64,000 nucleotides of DNA from an uncultured Alphaproteobacteria bacterium. GTDB taxonomy: Bacteria; Pseudomonadota; Alphaproteobacteria; RF32; CAG-239. The translations under genes were made by a program, and so were the position numbers. Positions 8,969 through 17,066 of the stretch are shown here, piece by piece. The stretch is from assembly GCA_944393175.1 (NCBI GenBank), contig CALXZH010000029.1:49142-113141 (forward strand), in the 5' to 3' direction. Under the pieces are notes generated by a model. It saw only the letters and a program-made list of their open reading frames with translations. It searched no databases and was not told the origin of the DNA. The stretch's first letter is position 1, and each line of letters starts with the position of its first letter.

Positions 8969-9907
8969 ATGAGGAAAGGTAACTTAACTGAAAAAATACA
9001 AAAATTATATCGGGCAAAATCCCCTGATTTGAAAAAAATAGTCATAGGCTTGGGGTTGGTGAGCGCGTTCGGGGCCGGATATCAGCTCAATGAAGCTCGT
9101 TGGCAAGCCTTGTCGGCGCAAAAAGATAAAACCCAAAATATGCAAAAAAATGCTTGCTCGCAAACAGCTAAAACTGCAACTTTCAGAGTGGATGAATTTA
9201 CGCCGGAAGGAGTGAAAATAGCAGAACTGAACGCAATAGATAATTTGGGATTGGTTAATCCCGACTCGGCAAAGTTTTTGGCCTATAAAACAGATAGCTT
9301 AAACCCTGCTAATGTGGCAAAAATTGCCAAACAAAAAAATAATAAAGGCGAGGTTATTGCTGATAAACTCAGTTTCGGCGAAATCGAAAAGATGAAAAAT
9401 AATTTGGCTTTGGCTATGAGCGCTTGCGATACCTTAAAAGGCGAAAAATTTTTGAAAGCCAAAAAACAATATTATGATTTGGTCTGTATGGAAATTTATA
9501 AATGCGCGAAATATGGCGCAAATCCAGATTTGTGGCACAAAAATGACCAACAGTTAAGGCTAACAGTGCTGAAAAAAGTCGGTTTGATGAATGTAAGACT
9601 AAATGTGTTGAAAAAGCTTAAAACTAAGTCAGCTTACCCTGAAGATGAGTTTATTCGCGACTTTTATCGGGCGAGAATGGCTGCATCTTTGCGGCAGGAA
9701 AGAAAAGTCAGAAAAGAAATAAATGACAGCGTAAACAGCCTGATTATCGCCAGCAATCAAGTGGCAAAAAAAGCTTTGAAAAGTAAAAAAGATTCTTTGA
9801 AAAAAGCTCTCTATATCGCGGCGGAAAATAAACAAAAGGTGCAGGCGGATAGTTTGATTAAAACCTTTTGTTTTAGAAATCTGAAAAATTCTCGTTGGGG
9901 ACAATAG
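8969..9907 (+). CDS. Unknown lysine-rich protein with an N-terminal membrane segment
   Basis: I chose the ATG at 8969 (312 residues), because the protein-like part begins with MRKGNLTEKIQ. The frame is open back to 8831, but that extension is cysteine- and phenylalanine-rich and looks like translated intergenic DNA. Residues about 22-40 (IVIGLGLVSAFGAGYQL) form a single membrane segment or uncleaved signal. The rest is strongly basic and helical, with a lysine-rich C-terminal third (KKALKSKKDSLKKALYIAAENK) suggestive of a coiled coil. No family is recognised. There is no clear Shine-Dalgarno sequence, as for other unknown genes in this window. It lies alone before the 6S RNA. Confidence 0.65.
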   Translation: MRKGNLTEKIQKLYRAKSPDLKKIVIGLGLVSAFGAGYQLNEARWQALSAQKDKTQNMQKNACSQTAKTATFRVDEFTPEGVKIAELNAIDNLGLVNPDSAKFLAYKTDSLNPANVAKIAKQKNNKGEVIADKLSFGEIEKMKNNLALAMSACDTLKGEKFLKAKKQYYDLVCMEIYKCAKYGANPDLWHKNDQQLRLTVLKKVGLMNVRLNVLKKLKTKSAYPEDEFIRDFYRARMAASLRQERKVRKEINDSVNSLIIASNQVAKKALKSKKDSLKKALYIAAENKQKVQADSLIKTFCFRNLKNSRWGQ

Positions 9908-9955
9908 TCTGCCTTTAATCGTATGCGTCTTCCTTATACTCATAAAAAACAAAAT

Positions 9956-9982
9956 TTGTGGGTAGAATCGAAGGGTTAGAAT
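9956..9982 (+). promoter_or_regulatory. Possible promoter of the 6S RNA
   Basis: TAGAAT at 9977-9982 is a good -10 element. A weak -35 (TTTGTG) lies about 16 bases upstream. Start of transcription would be near 9989, just before the RNA's closing stem. Confidence 0.35.
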
Positions 9983-9988
9983 TTTTTG

Positions 9989-10175
9989 CTTGAAGAATCA
10001 ATAGATATGTTATAGATTCGCGGCAGTTTGAGCGGATGCGCTCTTTTGAGCCTGACTTCCGGCTGCTCCGCGGATTTTGCGGTGTCGGGGTGTGCGAATC
10101 GCCATGCTGTCGATGCTCCTTAAAACGCGTTATAGCCGATGAGGTGACTATGGCCGCAAGTGGGCGTATCCTTAG
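9989..10175 (+). ncRNA. ssrS: 6S RNA (regulator of RNA polymerase holoenzyme)
   Basis: 6S RNA mimics an open promoter and sequesters the housekeeping RNA polymerase. Landmarks shared with the E. coli RNA as I remember it are GAGCC on the 5' side, then GCTCCGCGG, then CCTTAAAAC on the 3' side where product RNA synthesis starts. The ends can form a closing stem: GATATG (10004-10009) with CGTATC (10165-10170), then GCGGC (10020-10024) with GCCGC (10153-10157). The 5' arm also has a perfect hairpin GAGCG-GATG-CGCTC. The length of about 180 nt fits the family. It sits directly upstream of ppdK, so it could also be co-transcribed with it. Exact ends are estimates. Confidence 0.72.
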
Positions 10176-10212
10176 TTTTAACCTTAATAGCTAATAGGAG
10201 CTTATATATACC

Positions 10213-12882
10213 ATGACAAAATGGGTTTATACATTCGGCAATGGCAAAGCTGAAGGCGATGCCACCATGCGTAATCTCCTCGGCGGTAAAGGTGCTAACC
10301 TTGCTGAAATGAACAAGGTCGGCTTGCCGGTTCCTCCGGGATTTACTGTTACTACAGAAGTTTGCACTTACTACTACAACAATAACCACACCTATCCGGC
10401 TGACCTCAAAGAACAAGTTAAAGAAGCTGTTGCCGGTGTTGAAAAAATTATGGGCAAAAAATTTGCCGATGCTAACAACCCGTTGCTGTTCTCCGTTCGT
10501 TCAGGCGCAAGAGTTTCTATGCCGGGTATGATGGATACCGTTTTGAACCTCGGTTTGAACGATGAAACAGTTAAGGCTTTGGCTAAAGCTTCCGGCAGTG
10601 AACGTTTTGCTTACGACTCTTATCGTCGTTTCTTGCAAATGTTCTCTGACGTGGTTTTGGGCGCTGATCTCGACCTCTATGAAGAAGCTCTCGAAAATAT
10701 GAAAAAATCTAAAGGCTATAAATCTGATACAGATTTGACCGCCGAAGATTTGAAAGAACTCGTTAAAGAATACAAAGAAATCGGTCAAAAATTGGGTAAA
10801 GTTGTTCCGCAAGATCCTTGGGATCAATTGTGGGCAGGTATCGGCGCCGTATTCGGTTCTTGGATGGTTGACCGTGCTATTACCTATCGTAAATTAAACA
10901 ATATTCCGGGTGACTGGGGTACTGCCGTTAACGTTCAAACCATGGTATTCGGTAATGCCGGTGATGACTGCGCTACCGGTGTTTGCTTCTCTCGTGACCC
11001 GGCTACCGGTGAAAACGTTTACTACGGTGAATATCTGGTTAACGCTCAAGGTGAAGACGTTGTTGCCGGTATTCGTACACCGCAACCGATGGCTTCTAAA
11101 GGCGACGGTACTTCTTTGGAAGAAAAATGGCCGAACCTTTATAAAGAATTGGTTGATGTTCGTAACAACCTCGAAGCTCACTACAAAGATATGCAAGATA
11201 TGGAATTCACCATTGAACACGGTAAACTCTGGATGTTGCAATGCCGTAACGGTAAACGTACCGCTGCCGCTGCCGTTCGTATGGCCGTAGAAATGGTTGA
11301 AGAAGGCTTGCTCAATAAAGAAGAAGCTATTATGCGCGTCGGTGCTGACCAACTCGACCAATTGTTGCACCCGATGCTCGACCCGAAAGCTAAGAAAAAT
11401 GTTATTGCTACCGGTTTGCCGGCTTCTCCTGGAGCTGCTGTCGGCCGTGCAGTATTCAATGCTGAAGATGCTGAAGCTTGGGCCGCAAGAGGTGAAAAAG
11501 TTATCCTTATTCGTAACGAAACCAGCCCTGAAGATATTGGTGGTATGCACGCTTCTCAAGGTGTTATTACCGCTCGCGGCGGTATGACCTCTCACGCAGC
11601 CGTTGTTGCTCGCGGTATGGGTACTCCTTGCGTTTCCGGTTCTCACGAAATCCATATCGACTATGCTAAAAAAACTATGACAACCGATAAAGGCGTTGTT
11701 ATTAAAGAAGGTGATTGGGTTTCTTTGGACGGTGCTAAAGGTCAAATCATTGAAGGTCAAGTTCCGACCGTTGCCGCTGACACCAACTCCGGTAACTTCG
11801 GTAAATTGATGTCTTGGGTTGATGAAATCCGCACTATGGAAGTTCGTGCTAATGCCGAAACTCCGAAAGATGCTAAACAAGCTCGCGAATTCGGTGCTCA
11901 AGGTATCGGTTTGGCTCGTACGGAACACATGTTCTTCGATGCTGACCGTATTCCGGATATGCGCGCTATGATCTTGTCTGATAATGAAGAAGGTCGTCGT
12001 GCCGCTTTGGCTCGTTTATTGCCTTACCAAAAACAAGACTTCAAAGATTTGTTCAAAATTATGGACGGTCTGCCGGTTAACGTTCGTTTGCTCGACCCGC
12101 CTCTCCACGAGTTCTTACCGCACACTGATGCCGAAATGCAAGAACTCGCTAACAAGATGGGTATGACTTTGGAAAAAGTTAAACAACGTGCAAACGCTTT
12201 GCATGAAGCTAACCCGATGCTTGGTCACCGTGGTTGCCGTTTGCCGATTACCTATCCGGAAATCTGCGAAATGCAAACTCGTGCTATCTTGGAAGCCGCT
12301 TTGGAATGCGAAGCTGAAGGCGTTAAAGTTATGCCTGAAATCGAAGTTCCTTTGACCGGTTCTAAGAAAGAACTCGATATTGTTAAAAACATTATCGATA
12401 CAACCGCTGAAAAAGTCTTCGCCGAAAAAGGTAAGAAGATTAAATATGAAGTCGGTTCTATGATTGAATTGCCGCGTGCCGCTTTGAAAGCTGATGAATT
12501 GGCTAAATCTGCTGAATTCTTCGGCTTTGGTACAAACGACTTGACTCAAACCACTTTGGGTATGAGCCGTGATGATACCGGCGCAATCCTCGATGAATAT
12601 CGTGCTCGCGGTGTTTATGTTGCTGATCCGTTCGCATCTATTGATGTTGAAGGCGTTGGTATGTTGGTTAAGATGGCTTGTGAAAAAGCTCGCAAATCTA
12701 ACCCGCACATCACTTTGGGTGTTTGCGGTGAACATGGTGGCGATCCGGCATCTATCAACTTCTTCCAAACATGCGACATGGATTATGTTTCATGCTCTCC
12801 GTTCCGTGTTCCGGTAGCTCGCTTGGCTGCTGCTCAAGCCGCTGTCAAATACGGTAAAACAGCTGGTAAAAAAGCTGCTTAA
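10213..12882 (+). CDS. ppdK: Pyruvate, phosphate dikinase
   Basis: PPDK interconverts pyruvate, ATP and phosphate with phosphoenolpyruvate, AMP and pyrophosphate in the cytoplasm, for gluconeogenesis or PPi-linked glycolysis. The 889 residues match the family length. The N-terminal ATP-grasp domain begins LLGGKGANLAEM. The swivelling phosphohistidine domain has GGMTSHAAVVARGMG, with the catalytic His at 461. The C-terminal PEP/pyruvate barrel has CGEHGGDP, with the catalytic Cys at 838. An AGGAG precedes the ATG. Codon use is strongly biased (GGT, CGT, GCT), which suggests high expression and explains the long antisense open frames. A terminator follows, so it is probably monocistronic apart from the 6S RNA upstream. 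Confidence 0.97.
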   Translation: MTKWVYTFGNGKAEGDATMRNLLGGKGANLAEMNKVGLPVPPGFTVTTEVCTYYYNNNHTYPADLKEQVKEAVAGVEKIMGKKFADANNPLLFSVRSGARVSMPGMMDTVLNLGLNDETVKALAKASGSERFAYDSYRRFLQMFSDVVLGADLDLYEEALENMKKSKGYKSDTDLTAEDLKELVKEYKEIGQKLGKVVPQDPWDQLWAGIGAVFGSWMVDRAITYRKLNNIPGDWGTAVNVQTMVFGNAGDDCATGVCFSRDPATGENVYYGEYLVNAQGEDVVAGIRTPQPMASKGDGTSLEEKWPNLYKELVDVRNNLEAHYKDMQDMEFTIEHGKLWMLQCRNGKRTAAAAVRMAVEMVEEGLLNKEEAIMRVGADQLDQLLHPMLDPKAKKNVIATGLPASPGAAVGRAVFNAEDAEAWAARGEKVILIRNETSPEDIGGMHASQGVITARGGMTSHAAVVARGMGTPCVSGSHEIHIDYAKKTMTTDKGVVIKEGDWVSLDGAKGQIIEGQVPTVAADTNSGNFGKLMSWVDEIRTMEVRANAETPKDAKQAREFGAQGIGLARTEHMFFDADRIPDMRAMILSDNEEGRRAALARLLPYQKQDFKDLFKIMDGLPVNVRLLDPPLHEFLPHTDAEMQELANKMGMTLEKVKQRANALHEANPMLGHRGCRLPITYPEICEMQTRAILEAALECEAEGVKVMPEIEVPLTGSKKELDIVKNIIDTTAEKVFAEKGKKIKYEVGSMIELPRAALKADELAKSAEFFGFGTNDLTQTTLGMSRDDTGAILDEYRARGVYVADPFASIDVEGVGMLVKMACEKARKSNPHITLGVCGEHGGDPASINFFQTCDMDYVSCSPFRVPVARLAAAQAAVKYGKTAGKKAA

Positions 12883-12905
12883 TTCACGGATTTGAAGTGA
12901 TACAA

Positions 12906-12940
12906 AAAACGGTCTGTTAATTAACAGGCCGTTTTTTTTT
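12906..12940 (+). terminator. Terminator of ppdK
   Basis: A 12-bp stem (AAACGGTCTGTT with AACAGGCCGTTT, one G-T pair, loop AATT) is followed by nine T. Confidence 0.9.
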
Positions 12941-13058
12941 GTGCCCAAGAGTTATGGAATAGTTGGGCGATTTTTTTTGTTAATATTTCAATGTTTTACG
13001 TATCATTAACAGGGAGATGTTTATAAAATTAATCAAAAGTTTTAGGAAAGAGGCAAAG

Positions 13059-14474
13059 ATGAAAAAAGAAAATTTTAGCTCACGCTGGGGATTCATTTTG
13101 GCGGCTGCAGGGTCAGCCATCGGCTTGGGAAATATTTGGAGGTTTCCTTATTTGGTCGGACAATATGGCGGGTTGAGCTTTATTTTGCTCTATCTCCTCA
13201 TTATACTTTTTATTTGTAATCCGTTGATGGTCTCAGAAATTGCACTCGGGCGCGCCTCTAAAAGCAACTTTGTCGATGCTTATAAAGTCATTGGGCAAAA
13301 ACTTGGGATGAAACATCTTAAATTGTGGTCGTTTTTTGGCGGTTGGACTGCCTTTGCCGGTATTACGATGATTATTTCTTTTTATTACTTGGTGGCCGGT
13401 TGGGTCTTATATTATTTGCTCGAATCTTTAACCGGAGATTTGCTCCAGATTAGGCCTGAAAATTTATCCGCCACTTTCGACGGACTTAGCCAAAGTTTTT
13501 CAACCCAATATACGTGTGGGCTTATCTTTATGTTTGTGACGGCAATGATTGTGATTGCAGGGGTTAAACAAGGAATTGAAAAGTCCGGTATTATCTTAAT
13601 GCCGATTTTGTTTGTGATTTTTCTTATTCTTTCGGCGCAATCGGTTTGTTTGGATGGGGCTGAACAAGGTGTGCAATTTCTTCTTACTCCGGATTGGAGC
13701 TATTGGGGATTTGAAGAACAAGGCTTTAACTGGAACAGGTTGTTTGAAACCTTTGTGGCGGCTCTGGGGCAGGCCTTTCTCTCTTTGTCTTTGGGCTTTG
13801 GCATTTTGCTCGTTTATGGTTCATATTTGTCACCTAAAGAAAATTTGTTTCAATCAGTTAAAAGTATTGAAATTTTTGATACTTTGGCCGCGGTTTTAAG
13901 CGCCGTGATTATTATTCCGGCCGTTTTTGCCGCAGGTCTTCCGCCGACTTCGGGACCGGGGTTGACTTTTATTTCTCTGCCGTTAGTGTTTCAACAATTA
14001 TCCGGCGGACAAGTTTGGTCAATCGCTTTTTATTTGCTTTTAGCATTGGCAACAATTACCTCGACGATTTCTATCTTTGAGGCTCTCACCAATCTGTTTA
14101 TGGATAAGTTAAAAATGCAACGCTTCGGAGCAGTGGTGTTGGTGACCGCAATCAGCTGTTTGGGTTTTACTGCGGTGACGGCATCTTTTTCGGGCGTTTG
14201 GGGGATTAAAATTTTGGGGCGCAATATCTTTGAGCTCTTTGATTGGCTTTCCTCGACATTTACTGCCGCTATTGTGTCTTTAACGATTGCTTTGTTTGTC
14301 GGCTATTCGGCCATGAAGGCAATTATTCATAATATTCGCCGCTCGGCTGTGGTGACTTCTCGCTTTACGCGCTACTTTTTAGTGACGTTGCGCGTGTTGG
14401 CACCGGTGAGCCTGGGCTTGCTTTTGTTTTTGGCGGTTTATCACACCTTTGGGGTTTATTTGTTCCAAAACTAA
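13059..14474 (+). CDS. Sodium-dependent transporter of the NSS/SNF family
   Basis: This inner-membrane carrier of 471 residues probably moves an amino acid or related solute with Na+. The family signature GSAIGLGNIWRFPYL lies in helix 1, with GG and further membrane segments giving about 11-12 helices (for example FILLYLLIILFICNPLMVSEI and IFEALTNLFMD). The length suits bacterial NSS members such as LeuT and MhsT. I chose the ATG at 13059 because AGAGG precedes it. The frame is open to an ATG at 13017, but that one has GGAG directly abutting the codon. The substrate cannot be read from the sequence. Confidence 0.88.
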   Translation: MKKENFSSRWGFILAAAGSAIGLGNIWRFPYLVGQYGGLSFILLYLLIILFICNPLMVSEIALGRASKSNFVDAYKVIGQKLGMKHLKLWSFFGGWTAFAGITMIISFYYLVAGWVLYYLLESLTGDLLQIRPENLSATFDGLSQSFSTQYTCGLIFMFVTAMIVIAGVKQGIEKSGIILMPILFVIFLILSAQSVCLDGAEQGVQFLLTPDWSYWGFEEQGFNWNRLFETFVAALGQAFLSLSLGFGILLVYGSYLSPKENLFQSVKSIEIFDTLAAVLSAVIIIPAVFAAGLPPTSGPGLTFISLPLVFQQLSGGQVWSIAFYLLLALATITSTISIFEALTNLFMDKLKMQRFGAVVLVTAISCLGFTAVTASFSGVWGIKILGRNIFELFDWLSSTFTAAIVSLTIALFVGYSAMKAIIHNIRRSAVVTSRFTRYFLVTLRVLAPVSLGLLLFLAVYHTFGVYLFQN

Positions 14475-14550
14475 ATGTGTTATAAAATTTTAATGGAAGT
14501 TTGTTCTTGGAAGTGATTTTTTTTTGAATATATTAAAATGACTCGTTACG

Positions 14551-14610
14551 CGAAGTGAGATTTTTGTACGGACTAATTGACAAGACAGGCTTCGTTTGCT
14601 ATCTCACTTA
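14551..14610 (+). promoter_or_regulatory. Leader with competing inverted repeats before the DUF1796 gene
   Basis: AAGTGAGAT (14553-14561) is the exact complement of ATCTCACTT (14601-14609), and CGAAG (14551-14555) can instead pair with CTTCG (14590-14594). The two pairings share bases, so they compete. Confidence 0.35.
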
Positions 14611-14635
14611 TACATGTTTTTATTGAGGAAAATTG

Positions 14636-15427
14636 ATGAAAAAATATGATGTGATTGTGCCTTTGGGTTCTACTTGCAAAACAACCTATAATTTACGTAA
14701 ACGTAAGCTGCAAAGAGAATCTCTGCCCGGAGATTGGATTTGGTTGCGCGATTTGGAGGTGATTACGAATCTGTTTCGGTCACGTTTTAAGAATTTTTTG
14801 CTTAAAGAAAATTTGGTGTTTAAACCTTCAAAAAGCGTGGAACATGATATTTTTATTGATAAGGGTGCCGATGTTGAATTTTGGCACGATTTTCCTTATC
14901 AGACAGACTTAAATAAAGATTTTGATGAGGTAAAAGTAAAGTATAATCGCAGAATTAAACGACTCTTTGATGATATTGAAAAAGCAAAAAGAATCTTGTT
15001 TTTCAGAACAGTGGCAATCGAACCTCAGGAGCCTCGCGATCCTTTAAGTTATGAGAAAATGATTAGTGACGAGGAACTTGTTAAGTATCATAAAATTTGG
15101 CAGGATTTGTTTCCTGGTAAAGTGGTTGATTTTATTTATGTTAATCTGTTTTATGAGCCAAGAGAGTTTGAAAAAGTTTGTTTGAATGAACATGTAACAA
15201 AAATTGTTGCTTATACACCTAAGGAAGATGAATGGATTGGAAATCAAGAACTTTTTGATAAAATCTTGAATGATTGTATTTTGAGTGACAGAGTGCGTTT
15301 TAAGTATTTTGTTAAAAGCGTGAAATCTAATATATATAAAAATTTTATCAAAGCCGGCGCTCTTTTAAAAATTCCTTATTGTGTGAAGAAAAAGGCGATT
15401 TTAAAAGATTATTTTCGTGCAGATTGA
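14636..15427 (+). CDS. DUF1796-type putative papain-like cysteine peptidase
   Basis: This 263-residue protein begins YDVIVPLGSTCKTTYNLRKRKL and continues SLPGDWIW, the pattern of the DUF1796 family, in which an early Cys (LG-S-x-C) and a later HDF motif (here FWHDFPYQ near residue 80) are thought to be catalytic. The middle has the usual RIKRLFDDIEKAKRILFFR block. In other bacteria such genes often lie near surface glycan or cell-envelope clusters, so a role on glycans or proteins at the envelope is possible but not shown. The start is the ATG at 14636 after GAGG; a TTG three bases upstream is less likely. A terminator lies just downstream. Confidence 0.6.
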   Translation: MKKYDVIVPLGSTCKTTYNLRKRKLQRESLPGDWIWLRDLEVITNLFRSRFKNFLLKENLVFKPSKSVEHDIFIDKGADVEFWHDFPYQTDLNKDFDEVKVKYNRRIKRLFDDIEKAKRILFFRTVAIEPQEPRDPLSYEKMISDEELVKYHKIWQDLFPGKVVDFIYVNLFYEPREFEKVCLNEHVTKIVAYTPKEDEWIGNQELFDKILNDCILSDRVRFKYFVKSVKSNIYKNFIKAGALLKIPYCVKKKAILKDYFRAD

Positions 15428-15445
15428 TTTTCTGGTGTTTTTGCA

Positions 15446-15474
15446 TTGACAACGCTTCAAGAGGTGATTATCTT
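15446..15474 (+). promoter_or_regulatory. Sigma70-type promoter overlapping a terminator
   Basis: TTGACA (15446-15451), a 17-base spacer and TATCTT (15469-15474) sit inside the terminator hairpin of the upstream gene and would drive the gene at 15524. Confidence 0.45.
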
Positions 15475-15487
15475 GAGGCGTTTTTTA
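15451..15487 (+). terminator. Terminator of the DUF1796 gene
   Basis: An 11-bp stem (ACGCTTCAAGA with TCTTGAGGCGT, one G-T pair, loop GGTGATTA) is followed by TTTTTTATT. Confidence 0.8.
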
Positions 15488-15523
15488 TTAATTATTTGTG
15501 TTCTTATTTTAAATCTTATTGTT

Positions 15524-16162
15524 ATGGATATAAGACAATTTGAAAGGCAGTATGAAGCTCTTAAAATCCTCAGCGTTAATAAAAAAATGACTGCAGGAGA
15601 AGTTTTTTTGACATTTAAGAAACGTCAATTAACCTTGGTAGAAAACAAACCGGCAAGTTGGGTGGAAGTTATCCATTTTTTGCAGGAAAGTTTGGTGGCG
15701 GATTTTATTAAAGACTTTTTGTGTGAGGCTAAAAATTACAGTGATGCTGAATTGGAAATTCTGTTCAAGCTGTTGGAACATAACCAAGAATTGTTCCGAA
15801 ATGTTAATTTTTTGCATGATTTTTTGGTCTTGGCAAATATCTTAGTCAAACGCGAGGACAGCGGGTGGTCAACTCAAATCGAATCCGCTTTGAACGTGCC
15901 TAACGTGTGCAAAAAATTTGAAACAGCTCAGGGACAAATAAAATCTGTGTTTGCATCCTTGATGGTGCATCTGGTGAAAGAGGCGGTTAACCAAAATGCG
16001 GCTTGCCAGCGGATTTTGCTGCAATGGTTGCCGAGCTTTAGAGATGTGCAAGGTTCGGTTATTTTACAGGTGCGTCAAGAGTTGGAAAAAGTGCGCGGAG
16101 AGGCAAACAAACGATCCGGTGTTATTAAACAGCTTTATGCAGCTTATAATGTTTTGTTGTGA
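15524..16162 (+). CDS. Unknown helical cytoplasmic protein (SD-less start)
   Basis: There is no recognisable family. From the ATG at 15524 the product is 212 residues, with no signal peptide or membrane segment and a mostly helical composition (RQFERQYEALKIL, LQVRQELEKVRGEANKRSGV). The frame is open to 15446, but that part crosses the upstream terminator and encodes an artificial hydrophobic stretch, so I reject the longer form. The leader is A/T-rich (CTTATTGTT before ATG) and lacks a Shine-Dalgarno sequence, like the two genes that follow. A promoter at 15446-15474 and a terminator at 16170-16206 suggest a single-gene transcript. Confidence 0.6.
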   Translation: MDIRQFERQYEALKILSVNKKMTAGEVFLTFKKRQLTLVENKPASWVEVIHFLQESLVADFIKDFLCEAKNYSDAELEILFKLLEHNQELFRNVNFLHDFLVLANILVKREDSGWSTQIESALNVPNVCKKFETAQGQIKSVFASLMVHLVKEAVNQNAACQRILLQWLPSFRDVQGSVILQVRQELEKVRGEANKRSGVIKQLYAAYNVLL

Positions 16163-16169
16163 TGATGTA

Positions 16170-16206
16170 AAAAAGGCTTTCTTGATATAAGAAAGTCTTT
16201 TTTTTT
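16170..16206 (+). terminator. Terminator after the 15524 gene
   Basis: The stem AAAGGCTTTCTT against AAGAAAGTCTTT (loop GATAT) is followed by a long T run. Confidence 0.85.
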
Positions 16207-16227
16207 GTCAAATATTGGCAAAAATGA

Positions 16228-16256
16228 TTGACAAGTTGGTTTTCAGGCGGTATAAA
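16228..16256 (+). promoter_or_regulatory. Consensus sigma70 promoter for the 16298-17720 gene pair
   Basis: A perfect TTGACA (16228-16233) is separated by 17 bases from TATAAA (16251-16256). Transcription should begin near 16263, giving a leader of about 35 nt without a Shine-Dalgarno sequence. Confidence 0.75.
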
Positions 16257-16297
16257 AGGGGCAATAAATTTTATTATTCACTTTTAAATTATTTGTT

Positions 16298-17047
16298 ATG
16301 GAAGGTTTAAATAATCACGCCATTAATTTCAGTTTTTCTGAGTGTGTCGGAAGGCAAAAAGGAAAATTTGCAGAGGATTATGCTCCTCATAAAAAAACTC
16401 AAGACAGAGTAAATCTGTGGGAGAAAAAAGTAAGCGATTTTTATTTGTATAATCCCGAATATGCAGCAGGTGTTGTACAGGTAGGAGTACCGGCGCTTAA
16501 AACCGAAGGCTGTATGTATCAGATTTCTATCGGAAGGTATTTGGACGATGCTTTGGTGACAAAAACGGCCGAAAAAGGCTTGAATTGGGTCAAAGCAACG
16601 CTGGAAGAGAAGCGCAACGGCATGACTATGGGCAAGAAGTATGTGCGTATGCATTATGCCAGAACATATTATGTCGAAAAATTTTCTGATGGAACAGCTA
16701 AAGCAAAATTGTTGTTGGACAATGATGATTGGCTGGTTTCCGAAAATGTCGATAAAGCTTTTGGCTTTATATTGGGTAAACAATTCGGGAAGTTTTTGGA
16801 GAATTTGGATTGGAGAACAATTCAGTACAAAGGATACCAAAATATTGCCAGGGTTGTTCGTTATCAGGACAGGCAAGGAAACAATAAAATTTTGATTTGT
16901 ACGGCCAGCTCAGGGGCTATTCTGACAATGGCTGAAGATGAAATTAAAATTGGCGAAAAATGTCCCGCAGCAGGAAGAAACTTTGGTAGCCCTGTATTGC
17001 GCTATCAACGAACTGATGTTGGGCTTATGAGATTAAAAAATTTATAA
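16298..17047 (+). CDS. Unknown cytoplasmic protein, first gene of an SD-less pair
   Basis: This 249-residue protein has no family I recognise. No signal peptide or membrane helix is visible. Composition is basic and aromatic, with segments such as KKYVRMHYARTYYVEKF and FGFILGKQFGKFLENLDW, and a mixed alpha/beta fold is likely. The start codon follows CTTTTAAATTATTTGTT, an A/T-only leader with no Shine-Dalgarno sequence, but a consensus sigma70 promoter lies just upstream. The next gene starts 19 bases after its stop, so they are probably co-transcribed and perhaps functionally linked. Confidence 0.65.
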   Translation: MEGLNNHAINFSFSECVGRQKGKFAEDYAPHKKTQDRVNLWEKKVSDFYLYNPEYAAGVVQVGVPALKTEGCMYQISIGRYLDDALVTKTAEKGLNWVKATLEEKRNGMTMGKKYVRMHYARTYYVEKFSDGTAKAKLLLDNDDWLVSENVDKAFGFILGKQFGKFLENLDWRTIQYKGYQNIARVVRYQDRQGNNKILICTASSGAILTMAEDEIKIGEKCPAAGRNFGSPVLRYQRTDVGLMRLKNL

Positions 17048-17066
17048 TCCTTTAAATTATTTTGAG

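Noticed and set aside
10015..10110. SRP RNA or a metabolite riboswitch before ppdK
   Set aside because: The signature loop of SRP RNA and the glycine riboswitch core are absent. The landmarks fit 6S RNA instead.
10894..11928. Long antisense open frame (344 codons) within ppdK, with others in the same gene
   Set aside because: It mirrors the biased codon use of ppdK, has no ribosome site and encodes no recognisable protein.
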